Shown here piece by piece: positions 40,787-43,198 of a DNA stretch of 43,198 nucleotides. The stretch is taken from positions 1-43,198 of the forward strand of contig JAYSRE010000041.1 in assembly GCA_043721235.1 (NCBI GenBank). Reading direction: 5' to 3'. The stretch is from JAAFIP01 sp043721235. GTDB lineage: Bacteria > Pseudomonadota > Gammaproteobacteria > Burkholderiales > Burkholderiaceae_C. Position 1 is the first letter of the stretch; each line of letters opens with the position of its first letter. Both the position numbers and the translations under genes were made by a program. The notes under the pieces are model-generated. The model was not told the DNA's origin. It saw nothing but the letters and a program-made list of their open reading frames with translations, and did not search any database.

Positions 40787-41638
40787 CTAATGCGAATCAT
40801 GCGCTTGCCCGATGTACACCAGTGCAAGCATCATGAACACAAAGGCCTGCAGCACAATGATCAAAATGTGGAAAATAGACCATGCGGTACCTGCCACGAT
40901 GTGCAGAGCAGCCAGGCCAAAGCCGCCCAGTGACCACGTAAAGCCACCGCCTAGCAAAGCGATTAATAAAAATATCAATTCGCCCGCATACATGTTGCCA
41001 AACAGTCGCATGCCATGCGATACGGTTTTGGCTATAAATTCAATAATTTGCATCAAAAAGTTAGGAATCCACAGCAGTGGATGGTTGCCAAATGGCGCGC
41101 TGAACAGCTCGTGCATCCAGCCGCCAAAGCCTTTGATTTTGACGTTGTACACCAAGCACACAATCAGTACGCCCAATGACAGAGCCATGGTGACAGACAG
41201 GTCGGCAGTGGGCACTACGCGCATGTAGTCTTTAAAGCCCAAAGCTGGGCCTACGGTGTGCCAAATGGACGGAATCAAGTCCACGGGCAGCATGTCCATG
41301 GCATTCATTAAAAAAATCCAGACAAACACCGTGAGGGCCAAAGGCGCTACCAGCTTGCGGCTTTGTGCGCTGTGCACGATGCCCTTGGCTTGACTCTCGA
41401 CCATTTCAACCAAAATCTCAACCCCGGCTTGGAAGCGGCCTGGCACACCTGAGGTGGCTTTGCTCGCCGCTTTCCAGAGGAAAAAGCAGCCCAGTATGCC
41501 TAACAACACGCTGTAGAAAATTGAATCGATATTAAAAACCGAGAAGTCAACGACTTCAGTCTGCGCTTTGTTTTGCAGATGCGTCAGGTGATGAACAATA
41601 TATTCACCAGAGGTCGGGGCTTGTCCAGAAGCGGCCAT
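40787..41638 (-). CDS. atpB: ATP synthase Fo subunit a
   Basis: Subunit a forms the proton channel beside the c-ring. The 283-residue membrane protein shows IVHHLTHLQNKAQTEVVDFS, FLMNAMDMLPVDLIPSIWH, and the helix with the essential Arg in SHGMRLFGNMYAGELIFLLI. Standard length with five or six helices. AtpI lies 95 bp upstream. Confidence 0.97.
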   Translation of the reverse strand: MAASGQAPTSGEYIVHHLTHLQNKAQTEVVDFSVFNIDSIFYSVLLGILGCFFLWKAASKATSGVPGRFQAGVEILVEMVESQAKGIVHSAQSRKLVAPLALTVFVWIFLMNAMDMLPVDLIPSIWHTVGPALGFKDYMRVVPTADLSVTMALSLGVLIVCLVYNVKIKGFGGWMHELFSAPFGNHPLLWIPNFLMQIIEFIAKTVSHGMRLFGNMYAGELIFLLIALLGGGFTWSLGGFGLAALHIVAGTAWSIFHILIIVLQAFVFMMLALVYIGQAHDSH

Positions 41639-41733
41639 CTTGTTGTTTACCTAATCACGTTACGGTTATGCAGCGCCCAAGTTTCTTGCAACCTTAGCAC
41701 TGCGCTTGTATTATTTACCACTTCAACTCTTCA

Positions 41734-42222
41734 TCAACTTATAGCTTTGGGTTTAGGCCGGTACACAGCCGCCACCCCATACACCATCATCGTCAACATC
41801 ACAGCTACCAACATCACCAGCCAATCTAAGCCGGGTACGATCTGCGGTGCAGCCAAAAACATGGCCACACTCAGGCCAATTTTGACCATTTCCCACACCA
41901 TAAAGCCCAATGCTGCACTAACTGCATTCATGCCAGTGACCCGTGATGTCATGCCCCGCGCAAGCACTGCAGCAGGAAGAACCACCACCAGCGCACCATA
42001 CAGCGCAGACAGTGCCACCACTTTATCGCCACTGAGCAGCCATGCACCCAGTGCAATAACCACCCCCGCTATCACTTGCCAACCCACCACACGCCAAGGC
42101 GAAACTGACGGAGACTTTTCTCGCAAGGCTCTGGCTTGGTCAGCCGTCCAGCGCTTAAAAACCGGTTCTGTCGCTTCTTTGTCTTCTGCTTTGTAGGAAG
42201 TCACTGCATGTATTTTAGCCAT
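41734..42222 (-). CDS. atpI: ATP synthase subunit I (AtpI)
   Basis: AtpI helps c-ring assembly and is not part of the final enzyme. The 162-residue protein has a charged N-terminus (TEPVFKRWTADQARALREKS) and four hydrophobic segments, such as VVGWQVIAGVVIALGAWLLS, VALSALYGALVVVLPAAVLA and WLVMLVAVMLTMMVYGVAAV. AtpI is poorly conserved, so position as the first gene is an important part of the call. A sigma-70-type promoter lies 50 bp upstream. Confidence 0.9.
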   Translation of the reverse strand: MAKIHAVTSYKAEDKEATEPVFKRWTADQARALREKSPSVSPWRVVGWQVIAGVVIALGAWLLSGDKVVALSALYGALVVVLPAAVLARGMTSRVTGMNAVSAALGFMVWEMVKIGLSVAMFLAAPQIVPGLDWLVMLVAVMLTMMVYGVAAVYRPKPKAIS

Positions 42223-42271
42223 GTCAAAGTTACACCTACGTTACAAACTGCCAAATTTAGCACAGCCTCTG

Positions 42272-42299
42272 ATTATACGTAGAAACCCCCGGCTGTCGA
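42272..42299 (-). promoter_or_regulatory. Sigma-70 promoter of the ATP synthase operon
   Basis: On the minus strand TCGACA (42299-42294) and TATAAT (42277-42272) are separated by 16 bp. Transcription would start near 42264, about 40 bp before the atpI start. Perfect -10 and near-perfect -35 suit a strong, housekeeping operon. Confidence 0.75.
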
Positions 42300-42438
42300 T
42301 AAAATGTTAAAGCCCAAGCGGTCTGAGGGTGCATTTCCACAAAATACAGGCTCCCGCGCAAGCCGCCACAATCGGACTAAGTTGTGTATTTTCTGCCCTT
42401 CTGCCCTCTTTATTTACCCCTATGCCAAAGGCTCCTGT

Positions 42439-42921
42439 ATGTACGAAATTGCCAAGTTACTTCACCTGATCAGCGCGGTGGTATGGATGGGCGGCATGAC
42501 TTTCATGCTCTTTGCGCTGCGCCCGGCGATACTGGCCGTGATGGAGCCGCAGGCGCGTGCGCGCTTGATGGGTGAGGTGTGGCAACGCTTTTTTGCTATG
42601 GTGGCTGTAGCAGTGGTGGTACTTTTTACCACCGGCACACATTTGTATACCCAGGCTTTCAAAGCGGCCAAAGCTGCAGGTGCAGCCACAGGTACGGGCG
42701 GTAGCGTGCCCCTGGGCTGGAACCTGATGCTGGTCTTTGGCCTGCTGATGATGTTGATTTTTGGGCATATTTATTTTGCGGGTTTTCGCAAATTCAAACG
42801 CGCGGTGGCCGCTGCCGAATGGCCGTTGGCCGCCAAGGCGGCGGGGCAAATTCACACCTTGGTGGTGGTTAATTTTGCATTGGGTTGGCTGGCTATTTTG
42901 GCCGTGCGGCTGGTACGTTAA
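42439..42921 (+). CDS. CopD-family membrane protein
   Basis: This 160-residue membrane protein resembles the CopD/DUF-type four-helix family. It begins YEIAKLLHLISAVVWMGGMT with a conserved His and Trp/Gly in the first helix, and continues with FFAMVAVAVVVLFTTGTHLY, LGWNLMLVFGLLMMLIFGHI, and IHTLVVVNFALGWLAILAVR. CopD is linked to copper entry, while short versions may bind haem; the role here is not shown. I start at 42439, since the upstream extension to 42304 lacks a plausible membrane start. It is divergent from atpI. Confidence 0.8.
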   Translation: MYEIAKLLHLISAVVWMGGMTFMLFALRPAILAVMEPQARARLMGEVWQRFFAMVAVAVVVLFTTGTHLYTQAFKAAKAAGAATGTGGSVPLGWNLMLVFGLLMMLIFGHIYFAGFRKFKRAVAAAEWPLAAKAAGQIHTLVVVNFALGWLAILAVRLVR

Positions 42922-42996
42922 ACCCTCGGGCACTGGCCACGCGGTTAGCCGCGTGCCGCCCTTATTCTGAATATTCCTGCTTAACCAATTTTATGC

Positions 42997-43050
42997 CCAA
43001 TAGCCCCTATGGCCCAAGGAAAATATGCACAGTCAGCTATAGTTACAGTA
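42997..43050 (+). repeat. Dispersed ~50-bp repeat, copy 9
   Basis: CCAATAGCCCCTATGGCCCA (42997-43016) continues as AGGAAAATATGCACAGTCAG and CTATAGTTACAGTAG. It is intergenic, between the CopD-like gene and the IS30-type end. The central palindromic part is less conserved. Confidence 0.8.
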
Positions 43051-43107
43051 GCGCTCGTGCCTTAACTTGCAGCCGGCGGTCTCAAGTCTAAGTGCAACAT
43101 ATCAAGT

Positions 43108-43198
43108 TTACTGGATCGTATCGGGTTGAATCTGCAAACGCGCCAGCCACTGTCTATAGACATCCAGTGGGCTACTCCAGCCCAGTGTTTTGCGAGGC
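43108..43198 (-). mobile_element. 3' end of an IS30-family transposase
   Basis: On the minus strand the window edge reads PRKTLGWSSPLDVYRQWLAR then LQIQPDTIQ and a TAA at 43108-43110. RPRKTLGW is the classic C-terminal motif of IS30 transposases. Just beyond the stop, at 43085-43105, the plus-strand GTCTAAGTGCAACATATCAAG is probably the terminal repeat. The rest of the element lies outside the window. Confidence 0.85.

Noticed and set aside
1..43198. CRISPR arrays, tRNA or rRNA genes
   Set aside because: No regularly spaced direct repeats with spacers, and no cloverleaf or rRNA-like segments were recognised in the intergenic regions.

Overview
The window looks like chromosomal DNA of a betaproteobacterium, most likely a Comamonadaceae member (Rhodoferax/Polaromonas-like). 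The evidence is: an atpIBEFHAGDC operon, a MetH that begins at the pterin-binding domain (split-metH style) behind a candidate S-adenosylhomocysteine riboswitch, an AAGGAG Shine-Dalgarno style, and a dispersed ~50-bp repeat with the core GCCCAAGGAAATGCTG. I associate that repeat with this family from memory, not from a search.

Layout. 0.3-2.8 kb: a CoA-binding protein and a HindVP-type restriction-modification pair. 2.9-5.9 kb: a redoxin and DsbD, both envelope thiol chemistry. 6.0-11.1 kb: an NMT1/THI5-type ABC importer (ATPase, two permeases, a collapsed binding-protein relic, an intact binding protein) ending with a RutR-like TetR regulator; a RutR-type box lies in front of the operon. 11.1-13.0 kb: a HipA/YjjJ-like kinase island bounded by direct copies of the tetR 3' end, with a stray lipA 3' fragment. 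13.0-15.8 kb: a phytase-like esterase, proC and a cNMP-binding protein. 15.9-20.9 kb: riboswitch, metH, a frameshifted CPA2 antiporter and a HpaI-type aldolase. 21-31 kb: a membrane protein, radA, small hypotheticals, ilvE, a CHCC zinc finger, a heptosyltransferase, an AmpG-like transporter, an unknown protein and an FMN/Fe-S glutamate-synthase-like protein. 31.5-34.5 kb: a TctE/TctD-like two-component pair and a flavin reductase. 34.8-42.2 kb: the F1Fo ATP synthase operon on the minus strand. The window ends with a CopD-like protein and the tail of an IS30-family transposase.

The most unusual content is repeat biology. (1) The ~50-bp repeat occurs about nine times, four of them inside genes. 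In dsbD it supplies the core of the signal peptide and part of a late hydrophobic segment. In metH it adds a loop. In the heptosyltransferase gene it overlies a conserved stretch without changing length. (2) Two 247-bp elements in opposite orientation about 7.7 kb apart each carry two long hairpins, and both hairpin types hold the same asymmetric core. (3) The HipA-like island is flanked by ~150-bp direct repeats, which suggests a recombination event.

All calls come from reading the sequence and remembered family motifs. No database search, alignment program or folding program was run.
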